The notes: generated from the letters alone by a model not told the origin. Shown: positions 1 through 6,282, counted from the first letter of the stretch. The stretch is 14,874 bases of DNA from an uncultured Sphingorhabdus sp. (GCA_937873665.1 CALMYW010000392.1:1-14874), one strand, 5' to 3'. Program-made: numbers and translations.

Positions 1-24
1 CGCGATCCTTCATCGTGCGCGACA

Positions 25-70
25 GAGTCGCCGGCGGCTGCGGGCTCCCCCTCCGTGGCCCCGGCGACTC
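25..70 (-). terminator. GC-rich hairpin 3' of DUF218 copy 1
   Basis: GAGTCGCCGG (25-34) pairs perfectly with CCGGCGACTC (61-70). With C35 bulged, GGC (36-38) can extend the stem with GCC (58-60). It lies about 160 bases beyond the stop of the minus-strand gene at 230. There is no T-tract on the exit side, so termination is an inference; many high-GC actinobacterial hairpins lack one. The counterpart in copy 2 (2087-2133) is longer and perfect. From 71 to 229 I see no gene and no convincing motif. Confidence 0.4.
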
Positions 71-229
71 AATCGTCTCAAGCTTCCTGGCTCCCCGGCG
101 CAGATCCGGTGGCGTTTGAGAATCGGCTGCGAAACCAGCGCCCACGGAGGCGAGGCACCGATCCGCTTTCTGCCCCGCTCCTCGTCGGTCCACCACCCCC
201 GGCGGCGTCGTGTCGCGATGCACACACCC

Positions 230-814
230 TCAACAGGCTGGCTTGAGAAACGCCTTGAGGTAGCCGCCCGTCTCGTGGAGGAGGGCGTAGCGCCGCGAGA
301 TCGAGGTGGGCCGGGGCGTATCGGTGACGTACACGGGGCCGTCGAAGCACTGCTCGAAGTACATCCGCACTCGCGACACGTGACCCCAGTAGGTCACCAC
401 CAGCAGCGAGCCGTACCCGCGGTCGCGAGCGATGCGGGTGGCGGCGGTGGTCTCACCCTCGGTGGTGTCCACGTCAGGGGCAAAGCACTCCACGGCGATC
501 CGACGACCGTCGCGGGCGACGACCGGGGTGGAGGCGCAGTAGGCGTCGATTGCGGCGGCGTAGGGGCCGGTGCCGCTCGGCGGCTGGGAGACGAGGATGT
601 GGTCGGCCACGCCCTCCTCTGCGAGGCTGCGGGCATAGACGTAACGGTCGTCGTTGGCGCCGGCGACTACGACGATCGCATCGACCCGCTCCGGCGAGTC
701 GACCTGCGGAAACAGCACGGCCCGCGCCGCGGTCAGTCCGGTGACCACTAGACCCACCGCCAGGACGAGCGCCAGCACCACGATGCTGCGGCGTCGTAGG
801 GAGCGTGGTCTCAC
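230..814 (-). CDS. DUF218 (YdcF/SanA/ElyC-like) exported protein, copy 1
   Basis: A 194-residue protein with a GTG start. An Arg-rich N-terminus (MRPRSLRRR) is followed by a hydrophobic stretch at about residues 10-32, giving a signal anchor that would put the rest outside the membrane. The body has DUF218 features: DAIVVVAGANDDRY (about 45-58), the acidic turn DTTEGETTAATRIA (about 116-129), and SLLVVTYWGHVSRVR (about 136-150) with His145. Cysteines sit at 93, 110, 156 and 194, the last being the C-terminal residue, and all four recur in the paralogue at 2172-2756. No Shine-Dalgarno sequence is evident; a TAGCCT hexamer 6 bases before GTG suggests a leaderless message. DUF218 proteins have been linked to cell-envelope and undecaprenyl-phosphate processes (ElyC of E. 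coli), but the exact reaction here is unknown. It is divergent from ku. The family call is solid; the role is open. Confidence 0.85.
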   Translation of the reverse strand: MRPRSLRRRSIVVLALVLAVGLVVTGLTAARAVLFPQVDSPERVDAIVVVAGANDDRYVYARSLAEEGVADHILVSQPPSGTGPYAAAIDAYCASTPVVARDGRRIAVECFAPDVDTTEGETTAATRIARDRGYGSLLVVTYWGHVSRVRMYFEQCFDGPVYVTDTPRPTSISRRYALLHETGGYLKAFLKPAC

Positions 815-820
815 GGATAC

Positions 821-826
821 AGGCTA
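821..826 (-). promoter_or_regulatory. Candidate -10 element of leaderless DUF218 copy 1 transcript
   Basis: On the minus strand TAGCCT (matching TANNNT) is followed by exactly six bases and then the GTG start. That is the geometry expected when transcription begins at the first base of the start codon. No ribosome-binding site is visible, and no clear -35 is seen. Copy 2 keeps the arrangement (TAGTCT, seven bases, GTG), which supports a functional element. Confidence 0.4.
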
Positions 827-884
827 CGGAGGCCTTCCCGGCCGGGGGTGCTGGCGTCCGGCTGCCCCGAGCCCCCGTCTGTCG

Positions 885-890
885 CATACT
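885..890 (+). promoter_or_regulatory. Candidate -10 element of leaderless ku transcript
   Basis: CATACT is followed by six bases (CATTCC) and the ku ATG at 897. No purine-rich Shine-Dalgarno sequence lies upstream of that ATG, so a leaderless mRNA is the simplest reading. The hexamer matches TATAAT at four positions. No good -35 is seen. The same CATACTCAT string recurs at 2834-2842 in the duplicated block, although no ku gene follows there. Confidence 0.35.
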
Positions 891-896
891 CATTCC

Positions 897-1892
897 ATGC
901 GATCCATCTGGAAGGGCGAGGTCTCCTTTGGTCTGGTGAATGTGCCGGTCAAGGTGTATTCGGCTACGGAGGACCATGATCTGCACGCGCGGCAGGTCGA
1001 CAAGAAAGACGGCGTGCGCATCCGCTACAAGAAGGTGCGCGACGACAACGGCGAGGAGGTCGAGTTCTCCGACATCGCCAAGGCGTACGAGTCCGAGGAC
1101 GGCGAGATGGTCATCCTCACCAAGGAGGACCTGGCGAGCCTGCCGGTGGAGCAGTCCCACGAGATCGAGGTGACCGAGTTCGTCCCGGCGGACCAGGTCG
1201 ATCCGGTGGCCTTCGACAGCGCCTATTTCCTGGAGCCGGCGTCGCGCTCGAACCGGGCGTACGTGTTGATGCGCGAGGCGCTGGAGTCGACGGACCGGCT
1301 GGCGATCTGTACGTTCACGCTGCGCAACCGGACCCGCTTGTGTGCGCTGCGGGTGTACAAGGACGTGCTGATGCTGCAGACGCTGTTGTGGCCGGATGAG
1401 ATCCGCCCGGCGATCCTGGAGGGGTTGGACAAGGAGGCCAAGGTCCGGCCGCAGGAGGTCAAGATGGCGGCCTCGCTGATCGAGACCATGGCCGCGGACT
1501 TTGAGCCCGAGAAGTACGAGGACGACTACCAGATCCAGCTCAAGGAGCTGATCGAGGCCAAGGCGGCCGGCGGGGAGGCGTTTTTCACCGCCCCGGAGCG
1601 CGAGAAGTCCGATGATGACGGTGACGACGAGGTGGCCGATCTGCTGGCCGCGCTGCGCGCGAGTGTGGAGGACCGCGGCGGCAAGGCCGACGCCGAGTCC
1701 GACGACGACGAGGACTCCGGATCCCAGAAGCGGCCCGCCAAGAAGAGCACCGCCAAGAAGACCCCGGACAAGAAGAGCGCGACCAAGAAGGAACCCGCGA
1801 AGAAGGCCGCCGCCAGTAAGTCGAGCACGGCGAAGAAGGCCCCGGCCAAGAAGACCTCCGCAAGGAAAACGCCGGCCAAGAAGTCCGCCTGA
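897..1892 (+). CDS. ku: Ku, non-homologous end-joining DNA-end-binding protein
   Basis: A 331-residue bacterial Ku. It forms a homodimeric ring on double-strand break ends and recruits the ligase LigD. The start is MRSIWKGEVSFGLVNVPVKV, the typical N-terminus of the family, so ATG 897 is chosen although the open frame extends upstream. The core barrel covers about residues 1-256, including RIRYKKVRDDNGEEV (41-55) and LLWPDEIR (173-180). The segment around ADLLAALRASVE (247-258) is the usual end of the conserved part, in the region associated with LigD contact in this family. It is followed by an acidic stretch (to about 275) and then a Lys/Ala/Pro tail with repeated AKK/PAKK units (281-331). 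Lysine-rich Ku tails of this type are known in mycobacteria and streptomycetes and bind DNA. No ligD is in the window. The gene is divergent from the DUF218 gene at 230-814 and convergent with the one at 2172-2756. Confidence 0.96.
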   Translation: MRSIWKGEVSFGLVNVPVKVYSATEDHDLHARQVDKKDGVRIRYKKVRDDNGEEVEFSDIAKAYESEDGEMVILTKEDLASLPVEQSHEIEVTEFVPADQVDPVAFDSAYFLEPASRSNRAYVLMREALESTDRLAICTFTLRNRTRLCALRVYKDVLMLQTLLWPDEIRPAILEGLDKEAKVRPQEVKMAASLIETMAADFEPEKYEDDYQIQLKELIEAKAAGGEAFFTAPEREKSDDDGDDEVADLLAALRASVEDRGGKADAESDDDEDSGSQKRPAKKSTAKKTPDKKSATKKEPAKKAAASKSSTAKKAPAKKTSARKTPAKKSA

Positions 1893-2086
1893 GGCTCGGT
1901 GCGGCACCCCGCCGAAATCCTTTGGGTAGCTACGGAATACGTGGAGGTTGTGGGGTGGCGTAGCCGGGACTATGTTGGGCACAGTCGGCGGCGAAACTGA
2001 CACCCCCCTCAAGTTGTCGCTGGCTCCGCTGCGATGCATGGACTACGCTGACCACCCCCCTGGTCGCGGACCCGCATCGTGCGACA

Positions 2087-2133
2087 GAATCGCCGGCGGC
2101 CGCTGGACCCCCCTCCACGGCCGCCGGCGATTC
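2087..2133 (-). terminator. Strong GC hairpin between ku and DUF218 copy 2
   Basis: GAATCGCCGGCGGCCG (2087-2102) is perfectly complementary to CGGCCGCCGGCGATTC (2118-2133). With C2103 bulged, TGGA (2104-2107) pairs with TCCA (2114-2117), leaving a six-C loop. The stem is therefore about 20 bp. It lies 39 bases beyond the stop of the minus-strand gene and about 195 bases beyond the ku stop, between convergent genes, so it could end transcription from either side. There is no strong T-tract on either side. From 1893 to 2086 I see no gene. Confidence 0.55.
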
Positions 2134-2171
2134 GCCGTTTCCCACGAAGTATCTGGGTGCCCGGCCCTGCG

Positions 2172-2756
2172 TCAGCAGGCGGGCTTAAGGAACGTCTTCA
2201 CATATCCCCCGGTCTCGTGCAACAGCGCATCCTTCCGCGACTTCGACAGCGGTCGGGGAGTGTCCGTCACATATATGGAACCGTCGAAACACTGCTCGAA
2301 GTAGATTCGAACGCGTGATACGTGACCCCAATAAGTAACGACAAGCAGCGACTCCCACCCCCGGCTGCGGGCTATTCGAGTGGCGGCGGTGGTCTCGCCC
2401 TCGGTGGTGTCGATATCTGGGATGTAGCACTCGATATCGACCCCCTGGCCGTCTCGAGCGACGATGGGTGAGGACGCGCAGTACGAGTCGACGAGAGACG
2501 CGAAGCGCCCACTTAACCGGGCGGGCCTCGACACTAGGATGGTGTCCGCTACCCCTTTCTCAGCGAGGTGGCGCGCGTAGCCGTAGCGATCGTCAATCGC
2601 ACCCGCTACCATGACGATTGCGTCAACGCGGTCGGGCGAGTCGGCCCGCGGATGAAGAACAGCATCGGCGGCGGACAGGCCGACCATGGCACCTATCAGC
2701 ACAAAGAGGGTCACGGCAACAAGCGCGCCTCTGCGGCGGCGCAATCGGGGTCTCAC
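2172..2756 (-). CDS. DUF218 (YdcF/SanA/ElyC-like) exported protein, copy 2
   Basis: A 194-residue paralogue of the 230-814 product, aligning end to end without gaps. About 132 of 194 residues are identical by hand count: roughly 73% after residue 30, but only about 12 of 30 in the N-terminal anchor. It has a GTG start, an Arg-rich N-terminus and one hydrophobic segment (about 11-32). The conserved blocks are DAIVMVAGAIDDRY, DTTEGETTAATRIA and SLLVVTYWGHVSRVR, followed by YFEQCFDG and the C-terminal LKPAC. Cysteines 93, 110, 156 and 194 are kept. It is divergent from the polysaccharide operon, with a 204-base intergenic region holding a 20-bp palindrome, so the two units may be co-regulated. 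A cell-envelope role, perhaps with lipid-linked sugar intermediates, is inferred from the family and this placement. The biochemical activity is unknown. Confidence 0.85.
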   Translation of the reverse strand: MRPRLRRRRGALVAVTLFVLIGAMVGLSAADAVLHPRADSPDRVDAIVMVAGAIDDRYGYARHLAEKGVADTILVSRPARLSGRFASLVDSYCASSPIVARDGQGVDIECYIPDIDTTEGETTAATRIARSRGWESLLVVTYWGHVSRVRIYFEQCFDGSIYVTDTPRPLSKSRKDALLHETGGYVKTFLKPAC

Positions 2757-2763
2757 GGGGACT

Positions 2764-2769
2764 AGACTA
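2764..2769 (-). promoter_or_regulatory. Candidate -10 element of leaderless DUF218 copy 2 transcript
   Basis: On the minus strand TAGTCT is followed by seven bases and the GTG start at 2756, with no Shine-Dalgarno sequence. It is the positional equivalent of TAGCCT in copy 1. The neighbouring CTACGGAG string is also kept, although the surrounding non-coding sequence has diverged. Confidence 0.38.
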
Positions 2770-2833
2770 CGGAGTCCGCCTGGGGCCAGGCTCCGCGAGC
2801 GTCCGCTTCCCGCCAGGGGCCGTTCGGTGAATC

Positions 2834-2846
2834 CATACTCATCATG
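2834..2846 (+). other. Relic of the ku promoter and start codon in the duplicated block
   Basis: CATACTCATCATG here matches CATACTCATTCCATG at ku (885-899), sharing the first nine bases and the ATG. The distance from the DUF218 start is also similar: 78 bases here against 71 in copy 1. The codon after this ATG is TGA, so nothing is translated. The simplest reading is that one edge of the duplicated block fell at the ku start. It is a short match, so chance is not excluded; the shared spacing and flanking gene are what support it. Confidence 0.35.
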
Positions 2847-2857
2847 TGAACGGCAAG

Positions 2858-2877
2858 TGTTGAGGCGCGCCTCAACA
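2858..2877. promoter_or_regulatory. Perfect 20-bp palindrome, candidate operator
   Basis: The half-site TGTTGAGGCG is followed immediately by its exact reverse complement, with no spacer. It lies about 100 bases from each of the two divergent starts (DUF218 copy 2 at 2756 and the Wzz/BY-kinase gene at 2961). The position and symmetry fit a dimeric regulator controlling one or both units. A terminator hairpin is less likely: there is no loop, no T-tract, and no gene reads into it from either side. No copy is seen upstream of DUF218 copy 1, so it is not part of the duplicated block. The cognate regulator is not in this window. Confidence 0.5.
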
Positions 2878-2921
2878 ACGTAATGTCAGTTGCTGGCCCG
2901 ATTTCGTGCCAGCCAGACTGG

Positions 2922-2937
2922 GTTAAATTGGCTTAAC
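2922..2937. promoter_or_regulatory. AT-rich dyad just upstream of the polysaccharide operon
   Basis: GTTAA (2922-2926) and TTAAC (2933-2937) are inverted around a six-base spacer. The site lies 24 bases before the GTG of the first operon gene and next to its ribosome-binding site (AAGGA, 2949-2953). It could be an operator overlapping the promoter; TTAAAT at 2923-2928 resembles a -10. A second small inverted repeat, GCTGGC (2892-2897) with GCCAGC (2908-2913), sits just upstream. Both are short, so the call is tentative. Confidence 0.3.
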
Positions 2938-2960
2938 TACCTCAAGGAAAGGACCCTGGA

Positions 2961-4358
2961 GTGGATCTGCGGGACCTGCTGTCCGTATTGCGAGCCCGTT
3001 GGATCGCAATCGTAGCTGCGACGCTCATCGGAGGGCTCCTGGCTTTGGGTGTGAGCCTGCTAACAACCCCCACGTACCAAGCAAAACTTCAATTTTACGT
3101 CACAGTTGCAGGTGGAGAGAACGCCGCCGCAGCGGCCTACCAAGGCTCGCTAGGCGCCCAGCAACGGGTGCAGTCCTATGCGGCGCTGGTCAAGAGTACG
3201 GACATCGCTCAAGAGGTAGTTGACGCATCCGGGGTCGACCTGGGCGCCAGCGTGGTGGCAGGCAAAACTACAGCCACGGCAGACGCGAAGACCGTCCTAC
3301 TTACCGTCGCAGTGACGGATTCTGACCCCCAGCGTGCGCTACAAGTTGCAGACGGGTTCGGGAAAGTCCTTCCTGAGAAGATAAGAGACATAGAGACCCC
3401 GGACGGTGGAGGCCCGGCTTTGGCGAAGTTGACAGTGGTCGACCCCCCCGCGCTCCCCACCTCACCGGTGGCGCCACAGACCGAGCGAAATGTCGCGGTA
3501 GGCCTCGTCTTGGGCCTCCTTGCTGGTATAGGAATCGCGTTGCTTGTCAGCACTCTTGATCGCCGGGTTAAGTCGAAGGAGCAGTTAGAAGCGATCGCAG
3601 GAAAGCCGGTCGTGGGGTCGATTCCGTTCCGCAAGAACGAGGACAAGGAGAAGGGCGCGGAGCACATTGTGCCATTCCGCGAAGGGCATTCTCCCGCAGC
3701 AGAAAGTTTCCGCCGACTACGAACCAACCTGCAATTCCTCAACGTGGACAACCCGCCGCGCGTCTTCGTACTCACCTCTTCGGTGGCAACGGAGGGCAAG
3801 TCCGAGACCGCGATCAATCTCTCGCTCGCCCTCTCAGAGTCAGGAAACCGGGTACTCCTGATCGAGGCGGATCTACGCCGGCCACTGGTGGTCAACTACA
3901 TGTCCATGCCAGACAAGGTGGGCCTTACCAACATCCTAAGCGGCCAGGCCGAATTCGCAGACGTCGTCCAGGAGACACGTCACAATAGTGTGGACCTGTT
4001 GGCGTGTGGACCGCTGCCGCCCAACCCTTCAGAGCTCCTAGCTTCCGAGATGGCCCGACACCTCTTCGAGAGCCTGCGCAGCAAGTACGACTACGTAATC
4101 ATCGATTCCCCGCCATTGCTCCCTGTAACGGATGGTGCTTTGCTCGCCAGGGTCACCGACGGCGCTCTGCTCGTTGTTCGATCACACCGCACTACGAGCG
4201 ACCAGGTCGCGCAGGCCGTGGACAACCTGGCGAAGGCAGACGCGACCCTCTTAGGCGTGGTGACGGTGGCCAACCGGCCTGCGAAAAAGGGTTCTATTGG
4301 CTACTACGACTCGTATTACTACGCGTCCAATAAGCCTTCGACCGATGAGAAGGTTTGA
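2961..4358 (+). CDS. Wzz-type chain-length regulator fused to BY-kinase
   Basis: A 465-residue membrane protein that would set polysaccharide chain length and act as a bacterial tyrosine autokinase. An N-terminal Wzz segment has TM1 (about 14-34), an extracytoplasmic part, a Pro-rich stretch (LPTSPVAP, 165-172) and TM2 (about 177-197). The cytoplasmic kinase has a Walker A (SSVATEGKSE, 273-282), a Walker A' (LLIEADLRRP, 299-308) and a Walker B (YVIIDSPP, 378-385). It ends in a Tyr cluster (Y448, Y449, Y452-454), the usual autophosphorylation site. Two deviations are visible: PG of the common P-loop is AT here, and the first Asp of Walker A' is Glu302. A GTG start is chosen because AAGGA (2949-2953) precedes it at good spacing and the protein begins with a typical MDLRDLLSVLRARW. 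It is first in the operon; a 47-base gap follows, with TAGAAT at 4372 as a weak possible internal -10. Confidence 0.92.
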   Translation: MDLRDLLSVLRARWIAIVAATLIGGLLALGVSLLTTPTYQAKLQFYVTVAGGENAAAAAYQGSLGAQQRVQSYAALVKSTDIAQEVVDASGVDLGASVVAGKTTATADAKTVLLTVAVTDSDPQRALQVADGFGKVLPEKIRDIETPDGGGPALAKLTVVDPPALPTSPVAPQTERNVAVGLVLGLLAGIGIALLVSTLDRRVKSKEQLEAIAGKPVVGSIPFRKNEDKEKGAEHIVPFREGHSPAAESFRRLRTNLQFLNVDNPPRVFVLTSSVATEGKSETAINLSLALSESGNRVLLIEADLRRPLVVNYMSMPDKVGLTNILSGQAEFADVVQETRHNSVDLLACGPLPPNPSELLASEMARHLFESLRSKYDYVIIDSPPLLPVTDGALLARVTDGALLVVRSHRTTSDQVAQAVDNLAKADATLLGVVTVANRPAKKGSIGYYDSYYYASNKPSTDEKV

Positions 4359-4405
4359 GTGCTAGATCAAGTAGAATTAGATAGTCGCGCTACGGAGGGC
4401 TTGGC

Positions 4406-6277
4406 ATGACAGGCAATACCCGAGTTTCTCGCCACAGTCGTTCGAACCCTTACCTTAACGGAATCGTTCTGTCGCAGTGGATGTTCGTGGATGCGGGCGT
4501 GTGGGCTGCGATGTTCGTCTTGTCCCTATGGATGCGATACGACTTCTCGGTAGACTTGGTGATTCGAGTCCTCGGAACGCCCCGTTCTTACTTGGTACTC
4601 GTCGCGCTCATCGGATTGTCCTTGATCGTTGGATGGCTAACAGGGCTTTACCGTGGCCGGTTTGTGCCCGGAAGTGTCCTCGAATCCAGCGTCATAACTT
4701 TTGTTTTTTCATCGGCTACCATCGCGGTTTTTATCGCGCACCTCGTTGGCGGCCAGTACGACGGTATTCCGCGATCAACGCCCATTGTGACCGGAGCGTT
4801 CTCGATTCTCGCTGCCCTTGTACTTAGGTCGTTGGTGCGACGAAAGAGGCTGGTCGGGGCTGGGGCGGCAAAGAACGCCGAGCGCGCCTTGGGGTTCGGC
4901 GCTGGCGATGGCGGACTTCAGCTTGTTAGACCGCTCCGAAGGCCCGAGGTTTCGCAATTCAACCCGGTTGGAATCCTGGATGACGACCCGGGGAAGCGTC
5001 ATATGATGATTGAAGGTGTCCGCGTGCATGGCGGGCGCGATAGCCTCGAAAGGATCGCGGAAAGGACTGGGGCATCTACTCTTCTGCTCGCCATCCCGAG
5101 TCTCTCGACTGATGAACTAATTGACATTCGTGACCGGGCAGAAGCCGCCGGGCTACACGTCCTAGTCCTGCCTCCGCTGGATTCGATGATGAGGGGTCGA
5201 GTAGCTGCTGACGAATTGCGCGAGATCAATGTGCAGGACCTCCTAGGACGCAATCCAGCGCGACTAAATCAAACGCAGATCGCAGAGTATCTCCGTGGAA
5301 AGCGCATCCTTGTGACCGGAGCTGGAGGGTCAATTGGATCAGAGCTATGCCGGCAGATCGTCAGGTTTAGACCTGCAGAACTAATGATGCTAGACCGGGA
5401 CGAGTCGGGGCTTCACTCAGTTCAGCTCTCTATTCACGACCAAGCAATGCTCGATGGGGATGACACGATTCTTGCGTCGATCCGAGACCGTTCCTCGATA
5501 TCAAATATGTTCAGCGCACGTAGGCCGCAAATTGTTTTCCACGCGGCGGCTCTGAAGCACATGCCTCTTCTAGAGCACTATCCACTCGAGGCTCTCAAGA
5601 CCAATGTGCTCGGAACGCTAAACCTGCTCGAGGCCGCCTCGATGAGCGGTGTTGAGACCTTCGTGAATATTTCTACTGACAAGGCTGCTAATCCGAGTTC
5701 GGCGCTAGGCACTAGCAAACGGATCGCGGAGAGACTCACTGCGGCGCAAGCTACTAGGAGTGAGGGTGCCAAGTACGTATCTGTTCGATTCGGTAACGTG
5801 CTTGGTTCGCGTGGGTCAGTGCTTACAGTATTTGAGAAGCAAATCAAAGACGGCGGACCCCTCACCGTGACTGACCCGGAGGTTGACCGCTTTTTTATGA
5901 CTATTCCCGAAGCCTGTCAGCTGGTACTTCAGGCCGCGGCTGTCGGCACAAGTGGCGATACCCTTGTGCTAGATATGGGAGAACCAATCAAAATCGCAGA
6001 CGTCGCCAAGACCCTCATCGAACAATCGGGAAAGCAAATAGAGATTATTTATACCGGCTTACGCGACAACGAGAAGCTGTCCGAAGAGTTGTTCGACGAC
6101 ACCGAAGACCCAAAGATTAGCCGCGATCACGAGGCTCTCTCCGAAGTTCGCGTGCCGCCCGTTGAGCTTGATCGAATCGAGATTGAAGCCATCTCGGGCC
6201 ATATACAGGCCAGGGATTGGCTAGCGCAGCATGTTTACCCCTCACGTACGGCCAGTCTTTCTGAAAGCGAGAGGTAG
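4406..6277 (+). CDS. capD: CapD/WbpM-like membrane UDP-sugar 4,6-dehydratase
   Basis: A 623-residue polysaccharide biosynthesis protein of the long FlaA1/WbpM/CapD type. Four N-terminal membrane segments lie at about 21-43, 62-82, 94-114 and 124-144. A small nucleotide-binding-like domain (about 148-230, containing FNPVGILDDDP) follows. The SDR dehydratase domain runs from ILVTGAGGSIGSE (301-313) to about 600. Other family motifs are AALKHMPLLEHYP (381-393) and ISTDKAANP (422-430). The catalytic Lys is K438; the usual Tyr four residues before it is Leu434, in keeping with WbpM-type enzymes that lack this Tyr. The family converts UDP-GlcNAc to a 4-keto-6-deoxy sugar nucleotide, the precursor of QuiNAc, FucNAc or bacillosamine type sugars. 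No 4-reductase or C4 aminotransferase partner is obvious here. ATG 4406 has GGAGG at 4394-4398. The next gene follows after five bases. Confidence 0.92.
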   Translation: MTGNTRVSRHSRSNPYLNGIVLSQWMFVDAGVWAAMFVLSLWMRYDFSVDLVIRVLGTPRSYLVLVALIGLSLIVGWLTGLYRGRFVPGSVLESSVITFVFSSATIAVFIAHLVGGQYDGIPRSTPIVTGAFSILAALVLRSLVRRKRLVGAGAAKNAERALGFGAGDGGLQLVRPLRRPEVSQFNPVGILDDDPGKRHMMIEGVRVHGGRDSLERIAERTGASTLLLAIPSLSTDELIDIRDRAEAAGLHVLVLPPLDSMMRGRVAADELREINVQDLLGRNPARLNQTQIAEYLRGKRILVTGAGGSIGSELCRQIVRFRPAELMMLDRDESGLHSVQLSIHDQAMLDGDDTILASIRDRSSISNMFSARRPQIVFHAAALKHMPLLEHYPLEALKTNVLGTLNLLEAASMSGVETFVNISTDKAANPSSALGTSKRIAERLTAAQATRSEGAKYVSVRFGNVLGSRGSVLTVFEKQIKDGGPLTVTDPEVDRFFMTIPEACQLVLQAAAVGTSGDTLVLDMGEPIKIADVAKTLIEQSGKQIEIIYTGLRDNEKLSEELFDDTEDPKISRDHEALSEVRVPPVELDRIEIEAISGHIQARDWLAQHVYPSRTASLSESER

Positions 6278-6282
6278 CGCGA

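Larger units (their letters stand above)
1..899. repeat. Copy 1 of a diverged duplicated block (DUF218 gene plus flanks)
   Basis: This block is related along its length to 2061-2846. Both copies contain, in the same order and orientation, a CATCGTGCG(CG)ACAGA motif, a GC-rich hairpin, a 194-codon DUF218 gene on the minus strand, the string CTACGGAG just upstream of that gene, and CATACTCAT followed within 1-3 bases by ATG. In this copy that ATG is the start of ku. The similarity reaches position 1, so the left boundary lies outside the window. Copy 1 has roughly 120 extra bases between hairpin and gene stop. The ends are approximate because they were aligned by eye. Confidence 0.65.
2061..2846. 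repeat. Copy 2 of the diverged duplicated block
   Basis: Counterpart of 1-899. It begins near CGCGGACCCGCATCGTGCGACAG, contains the 2087-2133 hairpin and the 2172-2756 DUF218 gene, and ends at CCATACTCATCATG, which mirrors the ku start region. Past this ATG the next codon is a stop (ATG TGA), so similarity to ku ends there. Divergence is large (about one third of protein residues differ), so the duplication is old or one copy was imported. Boundaries were set by eye. Confidence 0.6.

Noticed and set aside
116..751. 211-residue plus-strand open frame over DUF218 copy 1
   Set aside because: It is antisense to a conserved gene that has an equally long paralogue; composition is typical of a shadow frame.
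654..896. N-terminal extension of ku to an upstream ATG
   Set aside because: It would run through the divergent promoter region and into DUF218 sequence; the MRSIWKG start at 897 is standard for Ku.
1929..1964. GCTACG...CGTAGC inverted repeat after ku as a terminator
   Set aside because: Only six base pairs with a 24-base loop and no T-tract; weaker than the hairpin at 2087-2133.
474..2039. 521-residue open frame on the minus strand across ku
   Set aside because: It is antisense to a clear Ku protein; the Leu/Gly/Arg-rich translation is a GC-rich shadow and matches no family I know.
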